From NCBI GenBank assembly GCA_022648295.1, contig JALCME010000012.1:62001-126000 (forward strand): 64,000 bases of DNA, in the 5' to 3' direction. This DNA comes from Bacteroides sp. (GTDB lineage Bacteria > Bacteroidota > Bacteroidia > Bacteroidales > Bacteroidaceae). The position numbers and the translations under genes are program-made. Shown here piece after piece: positions 18,103-27,231 of the stretch; position 1 is the first letter of the stretch, and each line of letters starts with the position of its first letter. Under the pieces are notes generated by a model. It saw only the letters and a program-made list of their open reading frames with translations. It made no database searches and was not told the DNA's origin.

Positions 18103-21100
18103 AAAAGTGAAAAAACGTTTCATGGAAAAGCTCTGAATAAGATAGTTTATGTCTTATTAATAGGGTTAAGTCTCATTATGAGTACGCAATGGAGCCTCGC
18201 TCAAGCCCAACAGAGGATTCAACTTTCAGGGAAAGTGAATGATACTATGGGAGAACCGATTATTGGAGCGAGCGTGGTTCAAAGAGGAACAACCAATGGC
18301 ACTGTTACGGATGTAGATGGCAATTTTTCCTTGTCTGTTCAAATAGGGAGTATATTGCAAATATCGTATATTGGGTATATCACTCAAGATGTAAAAGTTG
18401 TAGGTGGAAAGCCTTTGTCCGTAACTCTTAAAGAAGATGCCAGAGCTCTTGATGAAGTTGTGGTGGTGGGTTATGGAACACAGAAGAAATCGGATATAAC
18501 CGGGTCCGTAACTTCCGTTTCAAAGGAGAGGCTGTCAAAATTGCCTGTAACGAACGTCTTGCAGGCCTTGCAGGGTGCAGCTGCCGGCGTTACTATAACG
18601 CAAACTTCTTCTATTCCCGGTGATGCTCCCGACGCTTTAGTTCGTGGTCGTAATTCCATTAATGCATCTTCAGGTCCTTATATCGTTGTTGATGGTGTGC
18701 CTATCAGCAAGGCGGGGGGAACGTTGAACGATATCAATCCTAATGATATTGAGTCAATGGAGATATTGAAGGATGCTTCAGCCACTGCCATTTACGGTAC
18801 CAATGGTGCAAATGGAGTAATCTTGATCACTACAAAACGGGGTAATTTAGGCAAGCCGACCATTCGTTATAATGGTTATGTCGGCTTTGAAGATTTCACC
18901 CACAAACTTAATTTTTGTAACGGTGAGCAGATTTTGCAACGCTATAAAGATTATGTAAGTCAAAATCCGGGCGAAACATTATACGACGGACATGTAAAGA
19001 ATGAGTATGAGTCGGATAATTATAATAATGGCATAACCAACGATTGGATTGATGCTGTTTCCCAAATAGGGGTTATTCAGAATCACAATGTGAATATATC
19101 CGGTGGGGCGGAAAATGTGAAGTATTACGTCTCTGCTGATTTTACGGATCAGAAAGGGATTATCAAAGGGTTTAATTATAAGCGTTATTCCGTTCGTACG
19201 AATCTGGATTTGAATGTAACCAACTATTTGACTGTAGGAACTAATACTTATGTGGTATCACACAACCGGGATGGTGGTCGCGCAAACCTTCTTATGGCAG
19301 AAGCCATGAGCCCTTATGCACGGATGTATAATGAAGATGGTAGCTATTGTATCAATCCGATGTATAGCGAAACGTTGTTTACCAATCCTTTGATGTGGAC
19401 AACGACAAATCCTGAACGTCGCCAATTCAATTTAAATATAAATGGATATGCTGAAATGGACTTTGGAAAGTTGATAAAGCCTTTAAAAGGATTGAAGTAT
19501 AAGTTTAATGGTGGCTTTGCATATGTTCCAAAACGGACAAATCAATATGAAGGAAAATCGGTTAATAAGAATTCCGGCTGGGCCAAGATTCAGAATGAAG
19601 AAACACAAAGTTATACCATAGAGAACATTCTTTCCTATGCCCGCGATTTGGGTAAACACCATATAGATCTTACGGCATTGTACGCTGCTTCCCGCAAAAA
19701 GTATCAAAGCTCCACAGCGGAAGCTGAAAAGTTTATAAATGACGATTTACAGTGGAATAATATGGGGAGTGCAGAAACACAAAAAGTGGCATCATATACA
19801 GATCTTCATACCACGGTTTCACAAATGGGACGTGTTAACTATTCTTATGATAGTCGTTACTTATTTACTTTTACGGTACGTCGCGATGGTTCTTCTGTAT
19901 TTGGTAATAATAATAAATACGGTGTCTTTCCATCTGTAGCTTTAGGTTGGAATATTGCACGTGAAAGCTTCATGGAGAAATCTACTGATTGGTTGAATAC
20001 GTTGAAACTACGCCTCTCCTATGGTAAGGCTGGTAACGAAGCAATCGGGGTTTATCAATCGTTGGTGAAAATGGATAGTGGAATGTTGACGATGAGTGGA
20101 AGCAGTACAGCTGCACTGTGGCCTAACGAACTGATGGGGAACAATGACTTAAGCTGGGAGACAACTAAGACTTTTAATGTTGGTATGGACTTTGGCTTCT
20201 GGAATAATCGTTTGAGCGGTAATGTCGACATGTACTTTTCTAAAACAACTGACTTATTACTGAAACGTAACTTGCCTAAGATTTCCGGTTATAATACGGT
20301 GTATTCCAATATGGGAGAAACTGAAAATAAAGGTCTTGAAATCACGTTGAATTCACATAATATTGCTACGAAAGATTTTAGCTGGAATTCTACATTGGTA
20401 TTTTCCTGGAATAAGAATGAGATTAAAGATCTTTATGGTGATGGAAAAGATGATCTTGGGAACCGTTGGTTCTTAGGACATCCTATAGGGGTGATTTATG
20501 ATTATGTTAAAGTCGGGATATGGCAGGAAGATGAAATTGCAGCAGGATTGAATAAAACATGGGATCCTATAGCAGAAGCAGGTGATGTGAAATTGGCTGA
20601 CTTGAGTGGGCCTGATGGTAAACCAGATGGAAAGATTGATGATTATGACCGTAAGATACAAGGACAAACGACTCCCAAATGGATCGGAGGATTAACCAAC
20701 ACATTTACCTATAAGGATTTCACATTAAGCGTCTTTATTCAGACCGTACAAGGGTTGAAAAAGAATAATTCATTGATTAGTATTGCCGGTGATGAGATGG
20801 GGCGTCGTAACACAACAACGGAAATTGGATATTGGACTCCTGAAAACAAAAGCAATGAATGGCGCTCACTCGGAAAAAATTCCAATAAACATGGTTATGG
20901 ATTCCCTTCCGATGCAAGTTTTACCCGTATCAAAGATATTACATTGAGTTATAATTTCCCTAAAACTCTGATGGGAAAAGTGGGTTTGAACGCTTTGCAA
21001 ATGTATGTTAGCGGTCGCAATCTCTTTACGTTTACCGATTGGATCGGTTGGGATCCTGAGGCGCGTCAGATATCTCGTGGAAGCAGCTCCTGGGATAGTA

Positions 21101-21180
21101 CGAGGGGAGAACAAGTGTATGATAGTAGTAATTATCCTGCAACAAAGAGTTTTGTATTTGGTATTAATGTAACCTTCTAA
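18100..21180 (+). CDS. SusC-like TonB-dependent receptor, third of the locus
   Basis: Outer-membrane importer of 1026 aa. Signal peptide to about residue 36, carboxypeptidase-D-like domain at about 40-111, classical TonB box DEVVVVGYG at about 118-126, plug with the signature NGANGVILITTKRG, and a barrel ending in GINVTF. It pairs with the SusD gene 11 nt downstream. Unlike operon A, this operon has no discoidin lipoprotein or surface enzyme and ends in a terminator after susD. Its TonB box is canonical while that of the receptor at 5309 is not. Substrate is inferred from context. Confidence 0.95.
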   Translation: MKSEKTFHGKALNKIVYVLLIGLSLIMSTQWSLAQAQQRIQLSGKVNDTMGEPIIGASVVQRGTTNGTVTDVDGNFSLSVQIGSILQISYIGYITQDVKVVGGKPLSVTLKEDARALDEVVVVGYGTQKKSDITGSVTSVSKERLSKLPVTNVLQALQGAAAGVTITQTSSIPGDAPDALVRGRNSINASSGPYIVVDGVPISKAGGTLNDINPNDIESMEILKDASATAIYGTNGANGVILITTKRGNLGKPTIRYNGYVGFEDFTHKLNFCNGEQILQRYKDYVSQNPGETLYDGHVKNEYESDNYNNGITNDWIDAVSQIGVIQNHNVNISGGAENVKYYVSADFTDQKGIIKGFNYKRYSVRTNLDLNVTNYLTVGTNTYVVSHNRDGGRANLLMAEAMSPYARMYNEDGSYCINPMYSETLFTNPLMWTTTNPERRQFNLNINGYAEMDFGKLIKPLKGLKYKFNGGFAYVPKRTNQYEGKSVNKNSGWAKIQNEETQSYTIENILSYARDLGKHHIDLTALYAASRKKYQSSTAEAEKFINDDLQWNNMGSAETQKVASYTDLHTTVSQMGRVNYSYDSRYLFTFTVRRDGSSVFGNNNKYGVFPSVALGWNIARESFMEKSTDWLNTLKLRLSYGKAGNEAIGVYQSLVKMDSGMLTMSGSSTAALWPNELMGNNDLSWETTKTFNVGMDFGFWNNRLSGNVDMYFSKTTDLLLKRNLPKISGYNTVYSNMGETENKGLEITLNSHNIATKDFSWNSTLVFSWNKNEIKDLYGDGKDDLGNRWFLGHPIGVIYDYVKVGIWQEDEIAAGLNKTWDPIAEAGDVKLADLSGPDGKPDGKIDDYDRKIQGQTTPKWIGGLTNTFTYKDFTLSVFIQTVQGLKKNNSLISIAGDEMGRRNTTTEIGYWTPENKSNEWRSLGKNSNKHGYGFPSDASFTRIKDITLSYNFPKTLMGKVGLNALQMYVSGRNLFTFTDWIGWDPEARQISRGSSSWDSTRGEQVYDSSNYPATKSFVFGINVTF

Positions 21181-21191
21181 AAAAGAGAATA

Positions 21192-22889
21192 ATGAAACGA
21201 AATAATATACTTTTAATAATTTTTGCTGCTCTCTCCTTTATGTTGGGAGGGACTTCTTGCAGCGATAGTTTCTTGAATGAAAAAATGTATTCCAATTATG
21301 GTCCTGAAGTTGAAGATGTGAATGCAAAATTGATCGGTCTGCACAGGCAGTTTGCGTCTATTTGGGGAATGGCTGGCCAGCAAGGTTTTGTAGGATGTTG
21401 GCAGGATGGTACAGATGTGGCTTCTCCGGGTGATACACAGGGAGTTGAAGTCCCGTTCTACCGGTATCAGGAGCTGAATTCAGAGAATGCCGGAGTTAGT
21501 TTCTTATGGGAAAAACTTTATGAACTGATTAACAGTTCTAATTTAATTATTGCTGCATTGGGTGAAGATGGTGATGTTGCAGCGAAAGGGGAGGCAATGT
21601 TCTTCCGTGCATATTCTTATAACATGTTGGTAACCTTGTGGGGAAAAGTTCCATTGATTACGGAATCTACTACTACGCCCAGAACAGACTATGTTCGTGA
21701 AGAGGTTGCTAAGATAGATGATGTGATTGATACTGATCTGACTTTTGCCATGGCTAATTTACCGGCGGTAGGAAAAGCTAAAACGGAAGGTCGCATTAAT
21801 AAAGATATGGCGCGTCAACTCGCGGGAGAAGCTTATCTGCGTATGGGAATGCGTGATGCTTCTTACTTTAAAAAAGCAGAGGATGCGGTAGATCCAATTA
21901 TCACCGAGGGAAATTATTCTTTGATTAAGGAACGTTACGGTAAATTCTTGTCCGAAGGTGGCGATTATTATTCCGATATGTTCCGTTATGGTAATGAGCG
22001 TCGTTCACAGGGTAATACCGAAGGAATCTGGATTTTTCAGGTGGAATATAACCGTGATGTGAATGGGGGTACGATTGATAATCCTCAACAGCGTCGTAAT
22101 TGGGTTCCGGCTTTTCATAAATATTCCGGTATGGTCAATGCCGACTCAATTGGCGGACGTGGAAATGGTCGTCTTCGGCTAAGTAATTTTATAAAATATG
22201 GTCTGTATGCAAAAGGGGATATTCGTAATTCTAACTATAATATCCGTCGGGTACTTTATTATAATAAACCGGGATACCAAGAAGTTATAGGAATAGATGC
22301 GAATGGGTTCCGGGTTGAGAAAGACGCGGGAGTGAAGAACCTCACGGTGAAAACCGGAGACCGGGTAATTCCACGTGCAGCGGATTCGTTGAATGTGTAC
22401 TATCCACATCCGACTAAATGGGGTGGTTATGATCCTACTGATGATTTTGGTTATGCTTTGGTAAAAGACTGGCCATTGATGCGTCTTGGAGAAACTTATT
22501 TATTACGCGCGGAAGCTCGTTTCCGTCAAGGAGACAAGCCCGGTGCGGCAGCTGATATCAATGTACTTCGTGACCGGGCTTTTAAAGAATCGCGTATGGC
22601 AATGGGTAACCCGGATCTTGGTAAAGTCTATTCCGATGAGATTGATATCGATTTTATTCTTGACGAACGTGCACGTGAATTGATAGCTGAAGAGAACCGG
22701 CGTATGACTCTGGTTCGTACAAATACGCTAAAGGAACGTATTGCACTTAACGGTGATAAAGTTCCTTATGCTCCTGATAATAAAGTGATCACTGGATTTC
22801 AGGATTATAATGTACTGTTGCCTATTCCTTTAACAGAAATACAGCTGAATAAGGATGCGGAGCTTGGGCAGAATCAGGGATATGAATGA
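21192..22889 (+). CDS. SusD-like surface lipoprotein, third of the locus
   Basis: Glycan-binding partner of the SusC at 18100, 565 aa. The signal peptide ends in TSCSD, giving an acylated Cys near residue 23. SusD/RagB signatures: WPLMRLGETYLLRAEARFRQ, DFILDERARELIAEENRRM and the ending IPLTEIQLNKDAELGQNQGY. The gene ends just before a strong hairpin at 22908, so the operon is probably only susC-susD. Confidence 0.93.
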   Translation: MKRNNILLIIFAALSFMLGGTSCSDSFLNEKMYSNYGPEVEDVNAKLIGLHRQFASIWGMAGQQGFVGCWQDGTDVASPGDTQGVEVPFYRYQELNSENAGVSFLWEKLYELINSSNLIIAALGEDGDVAAKGEAMFFRAYSYNMLVTLWGKVPLITESTTTPRTDYVREEVAKIDDVIDTDLTFAMANLPAVGKAKTEGRINKDMARQLAGEAYLRMGMRDASYFKKAEDAVDPIITEGNYSLIKERYGKFLSEGGDYYSDMFRYGNERRSQGNTEGIWIFQVEYNRDVNGGTIDNPQQRRNWVPAFHKYSGMVNADSIGGRGNGRLRLSNFIKYGLYAKGDIRNSNYNIRRVLYYNKPGYQEVIGIDANGFRVEKDAGVKNLTVKTGDRVIPRAADSLNVYYPHPTKWGGYDPTDDFGYALVKDWPLMRLGETYLLRAEARFRQGDKPGAAADINVLRDRAFKESRMAMGNPDLGKVYSDEIDIDFILDERARELIAEENRRMTLVRTNTLKERIALNGDKVPYAPDNKVITGFQDYNVLLPIPLTEIQLNKDAELGQNQGYE

Positions 22890-22907
22890 TTTGTAGGATA
22901 ATTAAGA

Positions 22908-22946
22908 TGAAAGTGTGTCGAGAGCATTTTGACACACTTTCACTTT
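22908..22946 (+). terminator. Terminator of the third susC/susD operon
   Basis: TGAAAGTGTGTC (22908-22919) pairs perfectly with GACACACTTTCA (22931-22942) over an 11-nt loop and is followed by CTTTT. Confidence 0.8.
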
Positions 22947-23038
22947 TAATGGGCTTTTGAAAATCTTTTTTAGTAAAGTTGAATGGTTGTTTCTCCCTTT
23001 TTGAAGCATTAGTAACCATCTATTTATAAGAAAGATTT

Positions 23039-23046
23039 TATTTTTG
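23039..23046 (+). promoter_or_regulatory. Candidate -7 element of the second enzyme operon
   Basis: TATTTTTG, a perfect TAnnTTTG, leaves a leader of about 23 nt for the gene at 23076. No -33 box is seen. Confidence 0.45.
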
Positions 23047-23075
23047 TAGGTATATAAAAACTAGAGAATAGTATT

Positions 23076-24335
23076 ATGATAAAGAAAGCAAAGAATTTCT
23101 TCTTCTTCTTACTTGCTGCTTTGGCTTTGGTGCCATTGCAGAATGTTTCGGCGAAAAAGAAGGTTGAAAAGTCGCAAACTGATCGTGAAGCTTGGTGCAA
23201 TATCTTATATAAGATGGCTGTTCCTGTTTTAAGTAATATGAGTGAAGGGAAGCTTCATGAGAATATGCTGGTGGAATTGAGCCCGACTTGGGACGGCCGG
23301 GATAAGGGTGTGACATACATGGAATGCTTCGGGCGTTTAATGGCGGGACTTGCGCCTTGGATTTCTTTACCGGATGATGATACGCCGGAAGGTCTACAGC
23401 GGAAGCAACTTCGGGAGTGGGCTTTGAAGAGCTATGCCCAAGCTGTTGACCCTCAAAGTAAGGACTATCTTCTATGGCGCAAGGAAGGGCAGACTTTGGT
23501 AGATGCCGCTTACGTTGCCGAGAGCTTTCTTCGGGGATATGATGCGTTATGGCTCCCTCTGGATAGCCTGACGAAACAGCGTTACATTGCTGAGTTCCAA
23601 GGGTTGAGGCGTGTGGATCCGCCATATACCAACTGGCTGCTCTTTTCGTCAACAGTGGAATGCTTCTTAAAAAAAGCTGGTGCACAAGCTGATAATTACC
23701 GGATAACTTCTGCTTTGCGTAAGGTGGATGAATGGTATGTAGGTGATGGTTGGTATAGCGACGGGCCGGATTTTGCATTTGATTATTATAATAGTTATGT
23801 GCTTCATCCCATGTATGTGGAATGCCTTGAGGTGATGACGAACGGAGGGAAAAATCATATCTGGAATGTAAAAGGAGGTGATTTTCCTAAAGCAGTGAAA
23901 CGGATGCAGCGTTTTGGCATGATACTGGAAAGATTGGTTTCTCCTGAAGGTACTTTTCCTGTCTTTGGCCGTTCCATAACCTATCGCACGGCTGTGCTTC
24001 AGCCGCTTGCTTTGTTGGCTTTGCGGGGCTGGTTACCGAAAGAATTGCCCGGAGGACAGGTTAGGGCTGCAATGACGGCGGTTATCGAGCGTATGTTTGG
24101 TGATGATCATAACTTTAATGCAAAAGGCTTTCTGACTTTGGGCTTTAACGGCTCGCAGCCGAATATATCCGATTGGTATACGGATAATGGAAGCTTATAT
24201 ATGGCTTCCTTGGCTTTTCTTCCATTGGGACTCCCGGCGAATGATCCTTTCTGGACGGATGCCTCACTGCCTTGGACGTCTAAGAAAGCTTGGGGAGGTG
24301 ATGACTTTCCACGAGACCATGCTTTTTACGAGTAA
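23076..24335 (+). CDS. DUF2264 family secreted protein, possible beta-glucuronidase (GH154-like)
   Basis: Secreted protein of 419 aa with a signal peptide ending near VSAKK. It carries DUF2264 hallmarks along its whole length: VTYMECFGRLMAGLAPW, PPYTNWLLFSSTVECFL, VGDGWYSDGPDFAFDYYNSY and GTFPVFGRSITYR. The family has an (alpha/alpha)6-type fold; I recall that members were placed in GH154 with exo-beta-glucuronidase activity, but I cannot check this. First gene of the operon 23076-26886, before a beta-propeller enzyme and a GH105. Glucuronic acid processing would fit that context. Family call secure, activity inferred. Confidence 0.75.
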   Translation: MIKKAKNFFFFLLAALALVPLQNVSAKKKVEKSQTDREAWCNILYKMAVPVLSNMSEGKLHENMLVELSPTWDGRDKGVTYMECFGRLMAGLAPWISLPDDDTPEGLQRKQLREWALKSYAQAVDPQSKDYLLWRKEGQTLVDAAYVAESFLRGYDALWLPLDSLTKQRYIAEFQGLRRVDPPYTNWLLFSSTVECFLKKAGAQADNYRITSALRKVDEWYVGDGWYSDGPDFAFDYYNSYVLHPMYVECLEVMTNGGKNHIWNVKGGDFPKAVKRMQRFGMILERLVSPEGTFPVFGRSITYRTAVLQPLALLALRGWLPKELPGGQVRAAMTAVIERMFGDDHNFNAKGFLTLGFNGSQPNISDWYTDNGSLYMASLAFLPLGLPANDPFWTDASLPWTSKKAWGGDDFPRDHAFYE

Positions 24336-24396
24336 TTCATGTGACTTGTTTTAAGCAAAGAATTGATAACCAGTGCGATTGAAAAATAGTTGAATT

Positions 24397-25719
24397 ATGA
24401 GCGGCAAATCTATTACCCTTTCCTTTTTATGTTCCTGCATCATAGCATTGGGCCTTCAGGCCCAGTCCTCGACGAAAAGTTTATGCAATTCCAAATTGGT
24501 GAAAGTTGGAATGGGATATAGCCAGACTTCTGTCAATACTGCAATCTTTCGGAATAATTCGTTAGTGACTCAGGATAATGAGCAATACATTTCTTATTAT
24601 GATGCCGAAGGTTATGTTGTACTGGGCAAACGGAAGCTGAATTCGGATAAGTGGACGTTACACCGGACACCATATAGAGGGAAGGTAAAAGATGCTCATA
24701 ATATAATTAGTATGATGATTGATGGCGATGGCTATTTGCATGTGGCTTTTGATCATCATGGCAATGCATTGAATTATTACCGCAGTTTGGCTCCTCATTC
24801 TCTGGAATTGGGAAAGAAGGAATCGATGGTAGGCACTGATGAAGAAGACGTGACTTACCCGGAGTTTTATGCTCTGGCAGGAGGTGATTTATTGTTTGTA
24901 TACCGTTCAGGAGTTTCTGGTTGCGGAAACCTTGTGATGAACCGTTACTCGCTGAAACAAAAGAAATGGTACCGGGTGCAGAATGTGCTGATAGATGGGG
25001 AAGGTAAACGAAATGCTTATTGGCAACTGTACGTGGATAAACGGGGGACTATTCATTTATCATGGGTTTGGAGGGAGACATGGAAAGTGGAAACAAATCA
25101 TGATCTTTGCTATGCTTGCTCTCACGATAATGGGGTGACTTGGTATAAAACAAACGGGCGGAAATATGATTTGCCCATCCGGATGGAGAATGCCGAGTAT
25201 GCTTGCCGGATTCCTCAAAACGCCGAATTGATTAATCAAACCAGCATGGGAGCCGATTCCGGAGGGAATCCTTTTATCGTCACCTATTGGAGGGATAGGG
25301 ATGGTGATATACCTCAATTTCGCGTGGTATGGTTTGACGGAAATAAGTGGTGTAATAATCAAATTTCGCATAGACATACTCCCTTTTCCTTAAAAGGAGG
25401 AGGAACGAAAATGATTCCAGTCTCACGTCCACGGATTGTAGTAGATGAAAAAGAAGCTTTTTGTTTCTTTCGGGATCAAGAGAGAGGAAGTAAAGTTTCC
25501 GTGGCATATACTTCTGATGTGAGAGGTGGAAAGTGGTCTATTTCTGATTTAACGACTTTTCCGGTAGATGCCTGGGAACCTTCGTATGATACCGAATTGT
25601 GGAAACAAAAACATCTTCTGCACCTTTTTGTCCAACGGACAGAACAAGGAGACGGAGAGCGTACTGTTGATTTTCCTCCCCAACCGGTATATGTGTTAGA
25701 ATTGAACTTAGAGAAATAG
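24397..25719 (+). CDS. BNR-type seven-bladed beta-propeller, possible rhamnose-glucuronate lyase or rhamnosidase
   Basis: Secreted 440-aa protein (signal peptide to about residue 22, LQAQ). It has BNR_4-type motifs: DAHNIISMMIDGDGYLHVAF with a following DHHGN, NAYWQLYVDKRGTIHLSW, and SRPRIVVDEKEAF. The GDGYLHVAFDHH block is shared, as I know the families, by PL24/PL25 ulvan lyases and by PL27/GH145 enzymes that act on rhamnose-glucuronate caps of arabinogalactan proteins. The next gene is a GH105, which removes the unsaturated uronate that a lyase leaves. This pairing supports a lyase, but the exact family cannot be set by eye. Confidence 0.65.
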   Translation: MSGKSITLSFLCSCIIALGLQAQSSTKSLCNSKLVKVGMGYSQTSVNTAIFRNNSLVTQDNEQYISYYDAEGYVVLGKRKLNSDKWTLHRTPYRGKVKDAHNIISMMIDGDGYLHVAFDHHGNALNYYRSLAPHSLELGKKESMVGTDEEDVTYPEFYALAGGDLLFVYRSGVSGCGNLVMNRYSLKQKKWYRVQNVLIDGEGKRNAYWQLYVDKRGTIHLSWVWRETWKVETNHDLCYACSHDNGVTWYKTNGRKYDLPIRMENAEYACRIPQNAELINQTSMGADSGGNPFIVTYWRDRDGDIPQFRVVWFDGNKWCNNQISHRHTPFSLKGGGTKMIPVSRPRIVVDEKEAFCFFRDQERGSKVSVAYTSDVRGGKWSISDLTTFPVDAWEPSYDTELWKQKHLLHLFVQRTEQGDGERTVDFPPQPVYVLELNLEK

Positions 25720-25755
25720 AGAATTGAAGATAGGTGTAATCAAATAAAACAGGAT

Positions 25756-26886
25756 ATGAGGAAGATTTTTAGAATGACCTTGGCCTTGGTCTTCTGTGCG
25801 GCAGGGACATCTGCATTGGCGAATATTCCAGATACATCGCAAGGTGTTATAGATATTATAAATAGAGTGAATAACTATTGGCAAGATTCACATCCGCTTC
25901 CGGGAAGCGCATTTTGGGATAATGCCGTTTATCATACCGGGAATATGGAAGTTTGTTTTTTGACTGGGAATTCTGATTTTCTTCATTACTCCGAGGTTTG
26001 GGCTGAACATAATGAATGGAAGGGAGCAAAATCCAATAATAAAGCGGAATGGAAATACTCTTATGGAGAAAGTGACAAATATGTACTTTTTGGTGATCAG
26101 CAAGTTTGTTTCCAGACCTATGCTGATCTTTACACTCTTTCGCCCGATCCCCAAAAAATAGCTCGTGCCCGTGAGGTAATGGAATACCAGATGAGCACTA
26201 ACAAGGTCGATTATTGGTGGTGGGCTGACGGATTGTATATGGTGATGCCTGTTATGACAAAGTTGTATAAGATAACGGGTAACCCACTTTATCTGGAAAA
26301 ACTTTATGAGTATTGGAAGTATGCGGATGATCTGATGTATGATAAAAAGGCGGGACTTTATTATCGGGATGGAAAATATATTTATCCCAAGCACAGGACT
26401 ATAAATGGTAAGAAAGACTTTTGGGCACGTGGGGATGGATGGGTTTTTGCCGCTTTGGCAAAAGTACTGAAGGACTTGCCTGAAGCTGATCAGTATCGTG
26501 GAAAGTATCTTGATCGTTTTCGGACTATGGCAAAAGTTGTGGCTGATTGCCAACAATCGGAAGGTTACTGGACCCGTAGTCTCCTTGATCCGAAATATGC
26601 TCCCGGACCGGAAACCAGTGGCACAGCTTTTTTCACATATGGTTTATTGTGGGGGGTGAATAATGGGCTTTTGGACAAGGGTACTTATTTACCGGTTATA
26701 GAGAAATCGTGGAAGTACTTGACTACAGTTGCTTTACAACCTGATGGACGCATTGGCTACGTGCAACCCATAGGTGAAAAAGCTATTCCCGGGCAAGTGG
26801 TGGATGCTGATTCTACGGCTAGCTTTGGAGTCGGTGCTTTTTTGTTAGCTGCCTGCGAAATGGCACGGTATGTAAGCGAAAATTAA
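25756..26886 (+). CDS. GH105 unsaturated glucuronyl/galacturonyl hydrolase
   Basis: Removes 4,5-unsaturated uronic acid from the non-reducing end of oligosaccharides made by polysaccharide lyases, by hydration of the double bond. The 376-aa protein has a signal peptide ending ALAN, so it is periplasmic. GH88/GH105 motifs: YWWWADGLYMVMP with the probable general acid Asp158, ARGDGWVFAALAKVL, and SGTAFFTYGLLWGVNNGLL. It is the third gene of the operon, 36 nt after the beta-propeller gene. The pair forms a lyase plus uronidase step if the propeller is a lyase. Confidence 0.9.
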   Translation: MRKIFRMTLALVFCAAGTSALANIPDTSQGVIDIINRVNNYWQDSHPLPGSAFWDNAVYHTGNMEVCFLTGNSDFLHYSEVWAEHNEWKGAKSNNKAEWKYSYGESDKYVLFGDQQVCFQTYADLYTLSPDPQKIARAREVMEYQMSTNKVDYWWWADGLYMVMPVMTKLYKITGNPLYLEKLYEYWKYADDLMYDKKAGLYYRDGKYIYPKHRTINGKKDFWARGDGWVFAALAKVLKDLPEADQYRGKYLDRFRTMAKVVADCQQSEGYWTRSLLDPKYAPGPETSGTAFFTYGLLWGVNNGLLDKGTYLPVIEKSWKYLTTVALQPDGRIGYVQPIGEKAIPGQVVDADSTASFGVGAFLLAACEMARYVSEN

Positions 26887-26973
26887 TAAATAGAATTCAA
26901 GTTTTTATTATTTTAATTTTATAGTTTTATTGCAGGAAAAGGTCTTTTTGTGATACTCCTTTAACATCATGCA
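26887..26973. other. A/T-rich 3' region of the GH105 operon
   Basis: No gene and no clear terminator hairpin are seen directly after the GH105 stop. The repeat array and palindrome that follow are listed separately. The rest of the gap, 27090-27231, holds only a weak 5-bp hairpin near 27214. Confidence 0.4.
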
Positions 26974-27060
26974 ATTCAGTCGTGACTTAAGTTTATTCAC
27001 TCGTATACTGAATGGCATTCACTCGTATATTTAAACCTATTCAGTCCTATATTGTTTATA
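26974..27060. repeat. Degenerate tandem array, four units of 21-22 bp
   Basis: Units begin at 26974, 26995, 27017 and 27039 with ATTCAGTCGT, ATTCACTCGT, ATTCACTCGT and ATTCAGTCCT; units 2-4 continue with ATA. The unit tails diverge. The spacing of 21, 22 and 22 bp is two helical turns. The array lies between convergent genes and runs into the palindrome at 27060. Confidence 0.7.
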
Positions 27061-27089
27061 CCCCTCTCAGAAGATATTCTGAGAGGGGT
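27060..27089. terminator. 13-bp perfect hairpin between convergent GH105 and GH35 genes
   Basis: ACCCCTCTCAGAA pairs with TTCTGAGAGGGGT over the loop GATA. It is very stable but has no T-run on either side, so it is a candidate bidirectional 3'-end structure rather than a textbook terminator. Confidence 0.55.
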
Positions 27090-27231
27090 GTGAATAAATG
27101 GGGTACTATGATGAAATTTTGAGGCTCTTTTCGTGAAAAATATATATATTATGCTTAAATGCATTGTCGTATAATATATTATCTTTTCTTTCTTGAATTA
27201 TTAATGAAGGGCTGAAAATTATCAGCTTGAA

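Noticed and set aside
23074..23778. Long minus-strand frame of 234 codons opposite the DUF2264 gene
   Set aside because: It lies wholly opposite a clear family member, and its composition (many His, Pro, Ser) is that of an antisense frame.
25888..26556. Minus-strand frame of 222 codons opposite the GH105 gene
   Set aside because: The plus strand carries intact GH105 motifs over the same bases; no domain seen in the antisense frame.
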